Position numbers and translations under genes: made by a program. Below, piece by piece: positions 41,255 through 50,299 of a stretch of DNA of 64,000 nt. How positions within the stretch are numbered: position 1 is the stretch's first letter; every line of letters starts with the position of its first letter. The DNA comes from Ornithinibacillus xuwenensis (lineage in GTDB: Bacteria > Bacillota > Bacilli > Bacillales > Amphibacillaceae): assembly GCF_039614845.1 (NCBI RefSeq), contig NZ_JBDIML010000003.1, positions 186,001 through 250,000 on the forward strand, read 5' to 3'. A model generated the notes under the pieces. That model saw only the letters and a program-made list of their open reading frames with translations, was not told where the DNA came from and ran no database searches.

Positions 41255-41310
41255 GGAGACGTCCTATCAGGTTATCTATACGGATTGAAGAATAGCTACC
41301 AAATGTCTCC
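41255..41310. other. Structured element of unknown type
   Basis: GGAGAC (41255-41260) and GTCTCC (41305-41310) pair perfectly and enclose a second partial stem (GGTTATCTAT with ATAGCTACC). On the plus strand it follows a TATAAT at 41235 and precedes the FtsW/RodA-family gene by ~110 bases, so it could be a 5' leader structure. It lies outside the mgtE transcript. It does not look like a known riboswitch to me. Confidence 0.35.
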
Positions 41311-41418
41311 ACCTATCACATCACATGAAAATTTATTGAATCCTAACGTGAAAAATACTTGAAAATCGTGTAAACTTTAGAAGTAGCGCAAGAATTATAC
41401 AGAAAGTAAGGATATCCT

Positions 41419-42582
41419 ATGAACACATCAAAAAATAACATTGATTATACATTAATTTCAATCGTATTGCTTTTGGGAATTATTAGTGTGTTTACAATTA
41501 GTACAATCGAGCCTGGTTTAGAACTCAAATATCAAGGTGTGACATTTAAGCAAACGCTTTGGTATATTGCAGGAGGAATAATCATCTCCGTTATTATGTT
41601 AATTGATTATGACCGCTTTAGACAGCTAACCTGGGTGATGTACAGTATTGGAATGGTATTATTATTGATGCTATTCTTCCATTTTCCATCACCTATTATC
41701 CATGAAGCAAATGACGCAGTTAGCTGGATTAAGTTCCCGGTAATCGGTACCTTACAGCCTGCTGAGTTTATGAAGGTAATCTTAATCTTAACCCTAGCAC
41801 ATGTCATGTACAGTCATAATAAGAAGCACATAAATCAAACGACTAAAAGCGACCTCTGGTTGCTCGCAAAAATAATTGTTATCGCATTGCCTCCTATGGG
41901 ATTAATAGCTGTTCAACCAGATTTAGGCGGGTTTTTAGTACTAACAGCAATCGTTGGTGCGATGATTCTTGTTTCAGGTATTCGATGGCGGCTTATTTTT
42001 TCGATCTTTCTAATAGGGATCGGAATAATTGGTTTAATTGTTGGAGCCTATTTCTTATTCCCTGATACAGTTGCAGTGTTTTTAGAAGAAACTGTTTTCA
42101 AGCATGTTTCTAGTAGATTTTATGGTTGGCTCGCTCCAGAGCAATATTCCGATTCCGGCTTTCAACTTGTGCTAGCAATGATGGCGATTGGATCCGGTCA
42201 ATTGTTCGGAAAAGGTATCCAGCAAATGCAGGTCTATGTTCCAGAGCGTCACACTGACATGATATTCACGGGAGTTGCGGAGCAGTTTGGTTTTATTGGT
42301 GCTAGTATTGTTGTCACGTTATTTTTCTTATTGCTTTACCGATTAATCCATATTGCAATACAAAGTAATGATAATTATGCAAGCTATATTATAACTGGTA
42401 TTGTCGGGATGTTTGCCTATCAAATCTTTCAAAATATCGGGATGTCTATTCAATTACTCCCAATTACAGGTCTGCCGCTTCCATTCCTAAGCTATGGTGG
42501 GAGCTCCACACTCACCTATTTAATTGCAATTGGGATTGTATTAAATATACATTCGCGAACGAAAAAATATATGTTTGAATAA
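41419..42582 (+). CDS. FtsW/RodA/SpoVE-family protein
   Basis: 387 residues, about ten transmembrane helices. SEDS signature segments are visible: IKFPVIGTLQPAEFMKVILI, PDLGGFLVLTAI, VPERHTDMIFTGVAEQFGFIG and ITGLPLPFLSYGGSSTL. SEDS proteins polymerise peptidoglycan glycan strands from lipid II together with a class B penicillin-binding protein. The sequence fits RodA slightly better than FtsW, but I leave the symbol open since bacilli carry several paralogues. No PBP gene is adjacent. AAGTAAGGA precedes the ATG. Confidence 0.88.
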   Translation: MNTSKNNIDYTLISIVLLLGIISVFTISTIEPGLELKYQGVTFKQTLWYIAGGIIISVIMLIDYDRFRQLTWVMYSIGMVLLLMLFFHFPSPIIHEANDAVSWIKFPVIGTLQPAEFMKVILILTLAHVMYSHNKKHINQTTKSDLWLLAKIIVIALPPMGLIAVQPDLGGFLVLTAIVGAMILVSGIRWRLIFSIFLIGIGIIGLIVGAYFLFPDTVAVFLEETVFKHVSSRFYGWLAPEQYSDSGFQLVLAMMAIGSGQLFGKGIQQMQVYVPERHTDMIFTGVAEQFGFIGASIVVTLFFLLLYRLIHIAIQSNDNYASYIITGIVGMFAYQIFQNIGMSIQLLPITGLPLPFLSYGGSSTLTYLIAIGIVLNIHSRTKKYMFE

Positions 42583-42613
42583 GCGAGAATAGCACATACT
42601 ATTCTCGCTTTTC
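42583..42613 (+). terminator. Terminator of the FtsW/RodA-family gene
   Basis: Perfect 10-bp stem (42583-42592 with 42599-42608), then TTTTCTT, immediately after the stop codon. Confidence 0.85.
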
Positions 42614-42632
42614 TTATAGAAGAGGTGATGAC

Positions 42633-43379
42633 ATGAAAATAGATGTGATTGGTGATATTCATGGTTGTTTTGATGAGCTATGTACGTTATTTCTAGAATT
42701 AGGTTATAAAAAGGAACGGAACTTTTTCGTACATCAGGATGGTAGGATTCCAGTATTTGTTGGTGACTTAACAGACCGAGGACCGGCGTCCATCAAAGTG
42801 ATGGAACTTGTATATGAAATGGTGGTGCAACAGAAGAAAGCACGGTATGTACCGGGGAATCATTGTAATAAGCTCTATCGGTTCTTTTTAGGCAATAAAG
42901 TGCAGCAGCAACATGGACTAGAGACAACCGTTGCTGAATATGAAACACTTGATAAACAAAAACAAGCAAAGGTCCGCAAACAATTCATAACCTTGTATGA
43001 AGATGCTCCACTTTATTTACAATTACTAGAAGCAAATGCTGTCATTGCACATGCTGGAATCAAACAATCCTATATTGGCAGACATGATAAAAAAGTGAAA
43101 ACCTTTGTGTTATATGGTGATATTACCGGAGAGTTTGATGAGGATGGTCGACCTATTCGAAGGGACTGGGCACAGCATTATCAAGGAAACACGTGGATTG
43201 TTTATGGTCACACACCTGTGCTTAATCCTAGAATTATCAATAGAACCATTAATATCGATACTGGTTGTGTGTTTGGAAATAAGCTAACAGCATTTCGACT
43301 TCCAGAAGAAATTACCGTTTCCATCCCTTCTGAACAACCATTACTTGAAGAAAAATTTAGATCCTTCCCAGATGAATAA
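42633..43379 (+). CDS. prpE: Bis(5'-nucleosyl)-tetraphosphatase PrpE
   Basis: 248 residues of the calcineurin-like metallophosphatase fold: GDIHGC near the N-terminus, GDLTDRGP around residue 45, PGNHCNKL around 75 and YGHTPV near 195 supply the two-metal site. B. subtilis PrpE hydrolyses symmetrical dinucleoside tetraphosphates and acts on Ser/Thr phosphoproteins during germination. AGAGGTGATG precedes the ATG. It converges with yjbO, the two stop codons being adjacent without a terminator between. Confidence 0.92.
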   Translation: MKIDVIGDIHGCFDELCTLFLELGYKKERNFFVHQDGRIPVFVGDLTDRGPASIKVMELVYEMVVQQKKARYVPGNHCNKLYRFFLGNKVQQQHGLETTVAEYETLDKQKQAKVRKQFITLYEDAPLYLQLLEANAVIAHAGIKQSYIGRHDKKVKTFVLYGDITGEFDEDGRPIRRDWAQHYQGNTWIVYGHTPVLNPRIINRTINIDTGCVFGNKLTAFRLPEEITVSIPSEQPLLEEKFRSFPDE

Positions 43380-44267
43380 TTAATGTTCATCTGAGAGGAT
43401 CTTTTTCATATCCTTCGCAAGAGGCACAGAAAATGTCATCCACTCTTTCGTTTGCGGATGCTCAAAGCCAAGTTCAAAGCAATGTAAAGCTTGTCTTGTA
43501 ATCGACTCCTTCGAACCACCGTACAAATCATCTCCAGCGAGTGGATGTCCAATAAAGGAGAAATGAACACGAATTTGATGGGTTCTGCCAGTTTCTAACT
43601 GAACTGCTACTAATGCATGATTTAGGTTATTGTTCTTTACTTGATAGTGGGTTACAGCATGCTGCCCATCTTCACGGACTTCCCGTTCAATAATGGAGTC
43701 TGCTTTCCGACCAATATTTGCACGAATAACTCCTTTTCTATGGGTTGGACTACCTTCTACGATTGCATAATACTTTCGTTTCACTTTTCCTTGCTTTTGA
43801 GCAGTTGATAAAATGGAATGACTGTAACGATGCTTAGCAATCAGTAACAAGCCAGAAGTATCACGGTCAAGCCTTGTTACAACATGAACCGTATAAGGAA
43901 TGTTGTGTTTCACATAATGATGTAGCACACCATTCGCAATTGTCCCAGTTTGGTGATGGAAGGATGGAATGGTTGCAACCCCTGCCTGCTTGTTAATAAC
44001 TAATACAGAGTCATCCTCGTACAGGATATCTAGAGGGATTTCCTCCGGGGTCATGTGGGTTCCCTTTCTCTCGTTTGGGAACTCTACACATACTACATCG
44101 CCAATCTGTAACTCATACCGTAAATTTTGTTCTCGACCATTAACTAATAATTTCCCACCATCATAAATAAGGCTTTTCAGGATTCTCCTAGAAAAGCCTT
44201 GTTCGTTTCGTAAAAAGTCCCGCAATAGTATGCTTTTATTAGCTTGTGTAATCTGCCATTGCATCAT
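43380..44267 (-). CDS. yjbO: RluD-type pseudouridine synthase (YjbO)
   Basis: 295 residues: an S4-like N-terminal RNA-binding part (SRRILKSLIYDGGKLLVNG) and the RluA/RluD catalytic domain with HVVTRLDRDTSGLLLIAK, catalytic Asp134, and LETGRTHQIRVHF. Isomerises uridines in rRNA or tRNA; the exact target is not known. Starts five bases downstream of nadK in a relQ-nadK-yjbO operon that matches B. subtilis yjbMNO. Confidence 0.92.
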   Translation of the reverse strand: MMQWQITQANKSILLRDFLRNEQGFSRRILKSLIYDGGKLLVNGREQNLRYELQIGDVVCVEFPNERKGTHMTPEEIPLDILYEDDSVLVINKQAGVATIPSFHHQTGTIANGVLHHYVKHNIPYTVHVVTRLDRDTSGLLLIAKHRYSHSILSTAQKQGKVKRKYYAIVEGSPTHRKGVIRANIGRKADSIIEREVREDGQHAVTHYQVKNNNLNHALVAVQLETGRTHQIRVHFSFIGHPLAGDDLYGGSKESITRQALHCFELGFEHPQTKEWMTFSVPLAKDMKKILSDEH

Positions 44268-44272
44268 GTCAC

Positions 44273-45070
44273 CTAGTTTTCAGTAATAAAGGAATCCCGT
44301 ACACGATTCCAGAATGGAAATGGTCTAAATCGAGCAAAACGAATTTTCTCTTTCGCTACTCGACATTGAATCGATTTAACATTGGTATAATTATGGGTAA
44401 TATGATCAATCGTGATAAAGAAGCTACGTTCAACCAATGGTTTTAATAAGCAAGTATGATGCTTTGGCAAAATAAGTGGAGAGCCGATTGTACGAAAGAC
44501 ACGGTTATTAATTGAAGCCATTTCAGTTAACTGAATAGCTTCTAATGTAGGATGAATGATTCCACCACCAAGTGCCTTATTATAAGCAGTACTACCAGAA
44601 GGAGTTGAGATACAAAGCCCATCACCGCGAAATGTCTCAAATCGTTCTCCTTTTATCTCCACATCGAATACAACAGAACCGTCTGGTGTTTTTATCGTTG
44701 CTTCATTTAAAGCTAGATAGGAGTCGACTTTGTTTCCAGTTTTCGATCGAATAATAACCTCTAATAATGGATACTCGACGACTTGAAATGGTGTTTTGGC
44801 AATCTCAATCACGAGTTTTTCCAATTCCTCTGGAACATAATCAGCGTAAAAACCTAAATGTCCAGTATGTACACCAATAAAAGCGGTAGATTGAAGACGA
44901 TGGTTGTACCGATGAAACGCCTCTAAAAAAGTACCATCTCCCCCAACAGAGATAACTAAATCAGGTTCTGCTCTATCATAGATTAGATCAAAATCAATTA
45001 GATGTTGCTTCATGGTTGCCTTAATTTGATTGGATCGTTCATCGCCTTTTGAAATAATTTTAAACTTCAT
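44273..45070 (-). CDS. nadK: NAD kinase
   Basis: 265 residues, the length of the Bacillus PpnKA type. Phosphorylates NAD to NADP with ATP. The catalytic GGDGTF motif is at residues 43-48 (Asp45), preceded by DLVISV, and the NAD-binding SGSTAYNKALGGGIIHP lies near 158. GAGGG precedes the ATG at 45070. Middle gene of the relQ-nadK-yjbO operon, coupling alarmone and NADP metabolism as in B. subtilis. Confidence 0.95.
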   Translation of the reverse strand: MKFKIISKGDERSNQIKATMKQHLIDFDLIYDRAEPDLVISVGGDGTFLEAFHRYNHRLQSTAFIGVHTGHLGFYADYVPEELEKLVIEIAKTPFQVVEYPLLEVIIRSKTGNKVDSYLALNEATIKTPDGSVVFDVEIKGERFETFRGDGLCISTPSGSTAYNKALGGGIIHPTLEAIQLTEMASINNRVFRTIGSPLILPKHHTCLLKPLVERSFFITIDHITHNYTNVKSIQCRVAKEKIRFARFRPFPFWNRVRDSFITEN

Positions 45071-45088
45071 TGAATGCCCTCCCTCATG

Positions 45089-45697
45089 CTACTTCCGATG
45101 AAATATTCGCTGTGCTTCTTGCACTTCTGTCTTAATTTTAGACATTTCTTCATCTAGCTTAAATGCTGCCTCTGCCGCACGTTGTAATCGTTTCTTTATT
45201 TCTTCCGGGATTCTCCCCTTATATTTATAGTTTAATGAATGCTCATTCGTTGCCCAGAAATTCATTGCAAGTGTACGAATTTGAATCTCTGCCTGAACAA
45301 CCTTCATTCCATGTATCGTTTCCACAGGATATTCAATAATCATATGATAGGAACGATATCCACTCGCCTTTTTATGTGATATGTAATCTTTTTCTTCAAT
45401 AATCGTAAAATCTTTCCGAGATTTTAGCATGTCGATAACCGTATAAATATCGTCTACAAATTGACATACGACGCGAACCCCAGCTATATCTTGAATTTCT
45501 TCTTCCATACGGTCAAATGATATATGTCTTTTCTCTGCTTTTTCTAATATACTTTTTACAGGCTTTACTCGACCAGTTATAAATTCGATTGGTGAGTGTC
45601 TAGACTCATATTCAAATTGAGCACGCATTCCCCTTAACTTTACCTTTAATTCTTCTACCACCTGTTTATATGGTGCAAGTATTGCTTCCCAGTTCAT
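45089..45697 (-). CDS. relQ: Small alarmone synthetase RelQ (YjbM)
   Basis: 202 residues from the ATG at 45697 (AGGTGG upstream; an earlier in-frame start overlaps it). Single-domain (p)ppGpp synthetase without hydrolase or TGS domains. Shows HSPIEFITGRVKPVKSILEKA, the DIAGVRVVCQFVDDIYTV block, SGYRSYHM and AEIQIRTLAMNFWATNEHSLNYKY, all conserved with B. subtilis YjbM/SAS1, a pGpp/ppGpp-making tetramer. First gene of the operon with nadK and yjbO; transcribed divergently from yjbK. Confidence 0.95.
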   Translation of the reverse strand: MNWEAILAPYKQVVEELKVKLRGMRAQFEYESRHSPIEFITGRVKPVKSILEKAEKRHISFDRMEEEIQDIAGVRVVCQFVDDIYTVIDMLKSRKDFTIIEEKDYISHKKASGYRSYHMIIEYPVETIHGMKVVQAEIQIRTLAMNFWATNEHSLNYKYKGRIPEEIKKRLQRAAEAAFKLDEEMSKIKTEVQEAQRIFHRK

Positions 45698-45831
45698 CAA
45701 AACACCACCTGTGTCTATTAACATGATTCGTCCTTATTTTAACACAAATAGAATGGATATTCTTTGCATAATTACGTCTTATTAGCCATAATCAATATAA
45801 TTAGACAATTAATACCCATGGAGGGCCATAT

Positions 45832-46401
45832 ATGGCACAAGAAATTGAAATTGAATTTAAGAATTTATTAACGAAAGCAGAATATGTATTACTTTTGGAT
45901 CGCCTTCCCTTTCCAAAAGAAGGCCAGAACCAAACAAACTACTATTTTGAGACGACTGACAATAAATTGCAAATAAAGAATTCTGCTTTACGAATCCGTG
46001 AAAAAAATGAAGCGTTCAAGTTAACCCTGAAAGAGCCTCATCCAGAGGGGCTATTGGAAACTCATGATTCTCTAACGAAAAGAGAGGCAATGGAATGGAT
46101 GAATGGGAATCCAATACCTAAGGAAGCTACGACAAAACAGCTAAACCAGTTGGGGGTTTGTGTTGCGGATTTAATATACAAAGGAAAATTGATGACTAGC
46201 CGACATGAATACGATCAAGATGGATTAATTTATGTATTGGACCATAGTATTTACCTTGACCATGAGGATTATGAATTAGAAATAGAAGCTACTAATCGAC
46301 AGGCAGGGCTACAGGCACTTGACACCGTATTAAATGATTGGGGTATTGAGCGTAAGGAGACCCCTAATAAAATCGCTCGTTTTTTTAGCAGAATAAAATA
46401 G
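45832..46401 (+). CDS. yjbK: CYTH-domain protein YjbK
   Basis: 189 residues with the CYTH ExExK motif at residues 6-10 (EIEFK), then charged strands of the triphosphate tunnel fold (LRIREKNEAFKLTLKEP, YELEIEATN). Members are triphosphatases or adenylate cyclases; YjbK is probably an inorganic triphosphatase-like enzyme, unconfirmed. GGAGGG precedes the ATG. Divergent from relQ, 135 bases apart, as the B. subtilis yjbK/yjbM arrangement suggests. Confidence 0.92.
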   Translation: MAQEIEIEFKNLLTKAEYVLLLDRLPFPKEGQNQTNYYFETTDNKLQIKNSALRIREKNEAFKLTLKEPHPEGLLETHDSLTKREAMEWMNGNPIPKEATTKQLNQLGVCVADLIYKGKLMTSRHEYDQDGLIYVLDHSIYLDHEDYELEIEATNRQAGLQALDTVLNDWGIERKETPNKIARFFSRIK

Positions 46402-46490
46402 GAAATATTTACTAATATTGCAATCAGATAATTTGCTCCATTAATCGTATTGTTGCTACAATAAAGACAAATCTTAAAGGAGTTACCTGT

Positions 46491-46877
46491 ATGACAACAG
46501 TACCTGGAACAATCTTTGAAGCGATAGGTGGATTCGAAACAATTGACCGCCTCGTCACTTCATTTTATAAACGTGTTGGGAATCATCCGGAGTTAACCCC
46601 TATTTTTCCGGACGATTTAACAGAGGTTGCACGAAAGCAAAGTCTTTTTCTCACGCAGTTCTTTGGCGGACCAAAATTATACACAGAAGAACGCGGTCAT
46701 CCAATGCTTCGACGTCGACATTTACCCTTTGAAATAACACCATCAAGAAGAGATGCTTGGTTAGAATGCATGGAAGCTGCTTTAGAAGAAGCAAATATTG
46801 ATGAACCTTATCGAACAGCTATATTTGAGAAGCTTACAATGACCGCTAATCACATGATGAATACACCCGAATATTAG
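46491..46877 (+). CDS. yjbI: Truncated (2/2) haemoglobin YjbI
   Basis: 128 residues of a group II truncated globin. The B10 Tyr is at residue 26 (SFYKRV) and the proximal His at 77 (RRRHLPFEI). Segments FFGGP and NHMMNT are typical of YjbI. Binds haem and oxygen tightly. In B. subtilis it is encoded next to yjbH, as here, and is proposed to take part in oxidative or haem-protein chemistry linked to SpxH. AAAGGAG precedes the ATG. Confidence 0.93.
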   Translation: MTTVPGTIFEAIGGFETIDRLVTSFYKRVGNHPELTPIFPDDLTEVARKQSLFLTQFFGGPKLYTEERGHPMLRRRHLPFEITPSRRDAWLECMEAALEEANIDEPYRTAIFEKLTMTANHMMNTPEY

Positions 46878-46891
46878 AAAGGAGAATCGAT

Positions 46892-47788
46892 GTGAGTTGG
46901 AAACATACTGAGCTAATGAGCTCAAAGAAAACAAACACATCGCCTGAATATAGTTGTGACATTGCCAAGAAACCGATTGAAATATACGTTTTTATAGATC
47001 CAATGTGCCCAGAATGCTGGTCACTTGAGCCTTATCTTAAAAAATTATCAATTGAATATGGACGATTTTTTACCATAAGGCCAATCATTTCTGGTTCCTC
47101 GAAGCCATTAACCCATGATAATTTTGAACAACCAAGAAAACTCAAAAAAATATGGGAAAAAACCGCATCCAGAACCGGAATGAGCTGTGATGGTGACTTA
47201 TGGATTGAGAATCCAATCCATTCTCCAATTACGGCATATTTAGCAATTAAAGCAGCAGAGCTACAAGGAATTCGGTTTGGGAAAGTTTTCTTACGAAAAG
47301 TTCAAGAAAGTCTATTCCTAAAAAAACAAAATATATCCGATGAAGAAGTTTTACTGGAATGTGCCAAGGCAGCAAATTTAGACCTTCAGGAATTCCAAAA
47401 TGATTTACACTCTGTCTCATCTAAGAAAGCACTTCAATGTGATTTGAAGCTTAATAAAGAAATGGAAATTGACTATATGCCTACAATGGTGTTCTTTCAC
47501 AGAAATGTCGAAGAACAAGGCATTAAAATCTCAGGACTATATCCATACGAGATCTATGTACGAGTGTTAAGTGAAATGTTAGAGCATTTACCGATTCCAT
47601 CACAGCATCCATCCTTGGAGGAGTTTGTTGAAAATTATGGAATGGTTGGGACAAAAGAGGTATCCGTTGTTTATAACTGGTCTTTGAATAAAGCAGAAAG
47701 AGAAATGAAGAAGCTTCAGTTAAAACAAATTGTAGAGAAAATCCCCGCCAAATATGGTGCATTCTGGAAATTTGTAACAAATAAATAA
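46892..47788 (+). CDS. spxH: ClpXP adaptor for Spx degradation, SpxH (YjbH)
   Basis: 298 residues, a DsbA/thioredoxin-like protein with the redox motif CPEC at Cys39-Cys42 (IDPMCPECWSLEP) and a later DYMPTMVFF cis-Pro-like loop near 185. SpxH delivers Spx to ClpXP. The start is a GTG at 46892 with AAAGGAG seven bases upstream. Co-transcribed with yjbI, 14 bases apart. Its substrate Spx is encoded in the same window (52533-52928). Two terminators follow. Confidence 0.93.
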   Translation: MSWKHTELMSSKKTNTSPEYSCDIAKKPIEIYVFIDPMCPECWSLEPYLKKLSIEYGRFFTIRPIISGSSKPLTHDNFEQPRKLKKIWEKTASRTGMSCDGDLWIENPIHSPITAYLAIKAAELQGIRFGKVFLRKVQESLFLKKQNISDEEVLLECAKAANLDLQEFQNDLHSVSSKKALQCDLKLNKEMEIDYMPTMVFFHRNVEEQGIKISGLYPYEIYVRVLSEMLEHLPIPSQHPSLEEFVENYGMVGTKEVSVVYNWSLNKAEREMKKLQLKQIVEKIPAKYGAFWKFVTNK

Positions 47789-47816
47789 TGCTATTATCAT
47801 TCCATTATTAACGTAG

Positions 47817-47842
47817 AATCAAGGACATCTCCTTGATTTTTT
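47817..47842 (+). terminator. First terminator after spxH
   Basis: Perfect 9-bp stem (47817-47825 with 47830-47838) and TTTT. Confidence 0.8.
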
Positions 47843-47857
47843 GTTTGCAAAAAAATA

Positions 47858-47890
47858 AAGGATATACGGGGCAGCGTATATCCTTCTTTT
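47858..47890 (+). terminator. Second tandem terminator after spxH
   Basis: Perfect 11-bp stem (47858-47868 with 47875-47885), 6-base loop, CTTTTC tail. The rest of the gap to 48110 is empty apart from the ribosome site of the small membrane-protein gene. Confidence 0.7.
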
Positions 47891-48110
47891 CTCACTTCTT
47901 TGTATATAAACAAAGGGGGATGGGAGAAAGTTTCATGATCAAACAAAGGGGTTTTGTTTGTGATTCATCTCACATATATACTATAGCAAGGTCTATCTAT
48001 TTTATCAATAAGATTGTACTTCCTTTCACAAATCTGTCACTTCTAATACATTTTTTGCAACATATATATCTAATAGACTACTGCTATTCAGAAAAAAGGA
48101 GGATATTCCG

Positions 48111-48290
48111 ATGCGAGAGCTACTCCCTTATCTATTTATCATCCTTACCTTTTTCGCTGTCCTATTAAACATCTTCGGGCTGATGCAACTCATTCCAATT
48201 TATTTAACATTACCGATTCTATTTCTCTGTATTTACCTTACTGTATTTTCCTTCACACATCGAAATTCCTATCGAGGTCGTATGCGATGA
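48111..48290 (+). CDS. Small two-helix membrane protein of unknown function
   Basis: 59 residues. AAGGAGG ahead of the ATG marks it as a gene. Two hydrophobic helices (YLFIILTFFAVLLNIFG and LPILFLCIYLTVF) joined by a short turn, then a basic tail RNSYRGRMR. Not recognised. It sits between spxH and pepF, and the terminator at 48338 follows it. Confidence 0.6.
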   Translation: MRELLPYLFIILTFFAVLLNIFGLMQLIPIYLTLPILFLCIYLTVFSFTHRNSYRGRMR

Positions 48291-48337
48291 ACCCAAGTGA
48301 GGAATTTCTTACATAACCGAACTTATCTCTGCATTAC

Positions 48338-48377
48338 AAAGGATGATCACCCAATACAGGGGAATCATCCTTTTTTT
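48338..48377 (+). terminator. Terminator of the 48111 gene
   Basis: AAAGGATGAT/ATCATCCTTT stem with extra pairing inside, then seven T residues. It also lies just past the pepF stop on the other strand. Confidence 0.75.
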
Positions 48378-48381
48378 GTCA

Positions 48382-50196
48382 TTACTTATTTAACAATAGG
48401 TTTTCCATCTCATTTAACTTCTCTTCAAATACATCCAATGCTGCAAGGATTGGTTGTTTTGAAGTCATGTCAACGCCAGCTTTCTTTAATACCTCAATTG
48501 GATAGTCGCTGCTTCCTGCTTTTAAGAAGTCTAGATAACGATCAACTGCTCCATCTTCACTTGATAGAATCTTGTTTGCTAATGCTGTTGCTGCTGAGTA
48601 TCCAGTTGCATATTGGTATACATAATAGTTGTAATAAAAGTGAGGAATTCTCGCCCACTCCAAGCCAATTTCTTTATCGGATACAACATCTTCTCCAAAG
48701 TATTTTTTGTTTAAATCATAGTAAATTTCCGTTAAGTAATCCGCTGTTAATGCTTCGCCTGCTTGTGCGCGTTTATGAATTTCATGCTCAAACTCAGCAA
48801 ACATAGTTTGACGGAATACCGTACCACGGAAGCCTTCTAAGAAGTGATTTAATAAATATAGTTTTTGTTTTTCATCGTCTAAAGTCTTTAACATGTAATC
48901 ATTAAGTAACGCTTCATTACATGTAGAGGCTACTTCTGCAACGAAAATAGAATAGTTACCATAACGATATGGTTGGAATTTTCTTGTGAAATAACTGTGA
49001 GCGGAATGACCTAGCTCATGTGTTAGCGTAAATAAATCATTTACTCGTTCCTGCCAGTTCAATAAGATATATGGATTAGTTCCATAAGTACCTGATGAGT
49101 AAGCACCGCTTCTTTTTCCTTTATTCTCTTCCACGTCAATCCAACGGTTTTGGAAGCCCTCTTTGATGACATCCGTATATTCAGTACCTAGCGGCTCAAG
49201 GCTGTCTAACACATATTCCTGTGCTTTTTCATATGGAATTTCCATATCAACATCCTGAACTAATGATGTATACATATCATACATATGTAGTTCATCTACT
49301 CCAAGCACTTGCTTTCGTAATTTTGCATAGCGATGTAATAAAGGCAATCTTTCATTTACTGCTTCTACAAGATTGTCATATACTTGCTCAGGAATATTAT
49401 TGTTATCTAATGCTGCCTGTCTTGCAGAATCATAATGATGTGCCTTTGCTCCAAAGTTATGTGTTTTTACAGTACCACCCAATGTTGATGCAAATGTATT
49501 TTTAAATTGTCCATAGGTATTATACATTGCCTTAAAAGCATCTTCACGAACACGACGATCTTTCGATTCCAAGAATCCTACATAACGACCATGAGTTAAG
49601 TCTACTTCTTCCCCTTTATCATTCTTAATGCTAGGGAATTTTAGGTCAGCATTGTTTAACATACCAAATGTTTGGGAACCTGTTGATAAAGCTTCTGAAG
49701 CTTCAGCAAGTAGGGCTTCCTCTGTTTCACTTAGAACATGACTACGCTGTCTAATAATTTCATTTAGTACATGTTCATATAACTTTAGTTCTTCTTTTTC
49801 TTCTAAATAGCTTTTGATTGTTGCTTCTTCCATCTTCAGGATTTCAGGAATTAAATAACTCATAGCGCTTTGCGCTAACGTAAGGACATTCTCAGCCTTA
49901 GCGTTTAATGCTTGATAAAATGAGTTTGTCGTATCCTGATCATAGCGCATATGCGCATATGTATATAACTTACCCAGTCTTGCTGATAATTGATCTTGTA
50001 ATTCCAATACTTGAAAGAGAGAGTCTGCAGAATCTGCTACTTTCCCTTGAAATTCTGATATTTTTGGAATGTCGCCTTTTAAGCTATTTAATTCTTCTTC
50101 CCACGCTGCATCGCTAGCAAAGATATCTTCTAATCTCCACGTACGCTCTACAGGTACCTCACTTCTTGATTGAAGCTCTTTTGTTGCTTTTGCCAA
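48382..50196 (-). CDS. pepF: Oligoendopeptidase F
   Basis: 604 residues, the usual length. M3-family zinc metallopeptidase of the cytosol; the zinc site HELGH lies at residues 393-397 within THELGHSAHSYFTRKF, with the downstream Glu in the helix after it (EVASTCNEALL). Hydrolyses peptides of roughly 7-17 residues. GGAGGA precedes the ATG at 50196. In B. subtilis pepF is next to coiA (yjbF) and upstream of spxH, as here. Confidence 0.95.
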   Translation of the reverse strand: MAKATKELQSRSEVPVERTWRLEDIFASDAAWEEELNSLKGDIPKISEFQGKVADSADSLFQVLELQDQLSARLGKLYTYAHMRYDQDTTNSFYQALNAKAENVLTLAQSAMSYLIPEILKMEEATIKSYLEEKEELKLYEHVLNEIIRQRSHVLSETEEALLAEASEALSTGSQTFGMLNNADLKFPSIKNDKGEEVDLTHGRYVGFLESKDRRVREDAFKAMYNTYGQFKNTFASTLGGTVKTHNFGAKAHHYDSARQAALDNNNIPEQVYDNLVEAVNERLPLLHRYAKLRKQVLGVDELHMYDMYTSLVQDVDMEIPYEKAQEYVLDSLEPLGTEYTDVIKEGFQNRWIDVEENKGKRSGAYSSGTYGTNPYILLNWQERVNDLFTLTHELGHSAHSYFTRKFQPYRYGNYSIFVAEVASTCNEALLNDYMLKTLDDEKQKLYLLNHFLEGFRGTVFRQTMFAEFEHEIHKRAQAGEALTADYLTEIYYDLNKKYFGEDVVSDKEIGLEWARIPHFYYNYYVYQYATGYSAATALANKILSSEDGAVDRYLDFLKAGSSDYPIEVLKKAGVDMTSKQPILAALDVFEEKLNEMENLLLNK

Positions 50197-50299
50197 TGTA
50201 GTTCCTCCTTTTAAATCTTTCTATACATAGTAATTCGACATCAAGAAAAATATTCCTACTGAATAACTATATTATTTAGTATAACGAATCATTTATGTA

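Noticed and set aside
41145..41418. M-box (magnesium) riboswitch ahead of mgtE
   Set aside because: The mgtE promoter leaves a leader of only about 25 bases, and I see none of the conserved M-box segments; the structured element lies upstream of that promoter.
47833..48168. Long hydrophobic ORF after spxH
   Set aside because: It runs through a terminator hairpin and out of frame with the better supported 48111 gene; no ribosome site.
48382..50196. Several plus-strand ORFs opposite pepF
   Set aside because: They lack ribosome sites and are rich in Leu/His codon patterns expected from the antisense of a coding gene; PepF is clearly the real product.
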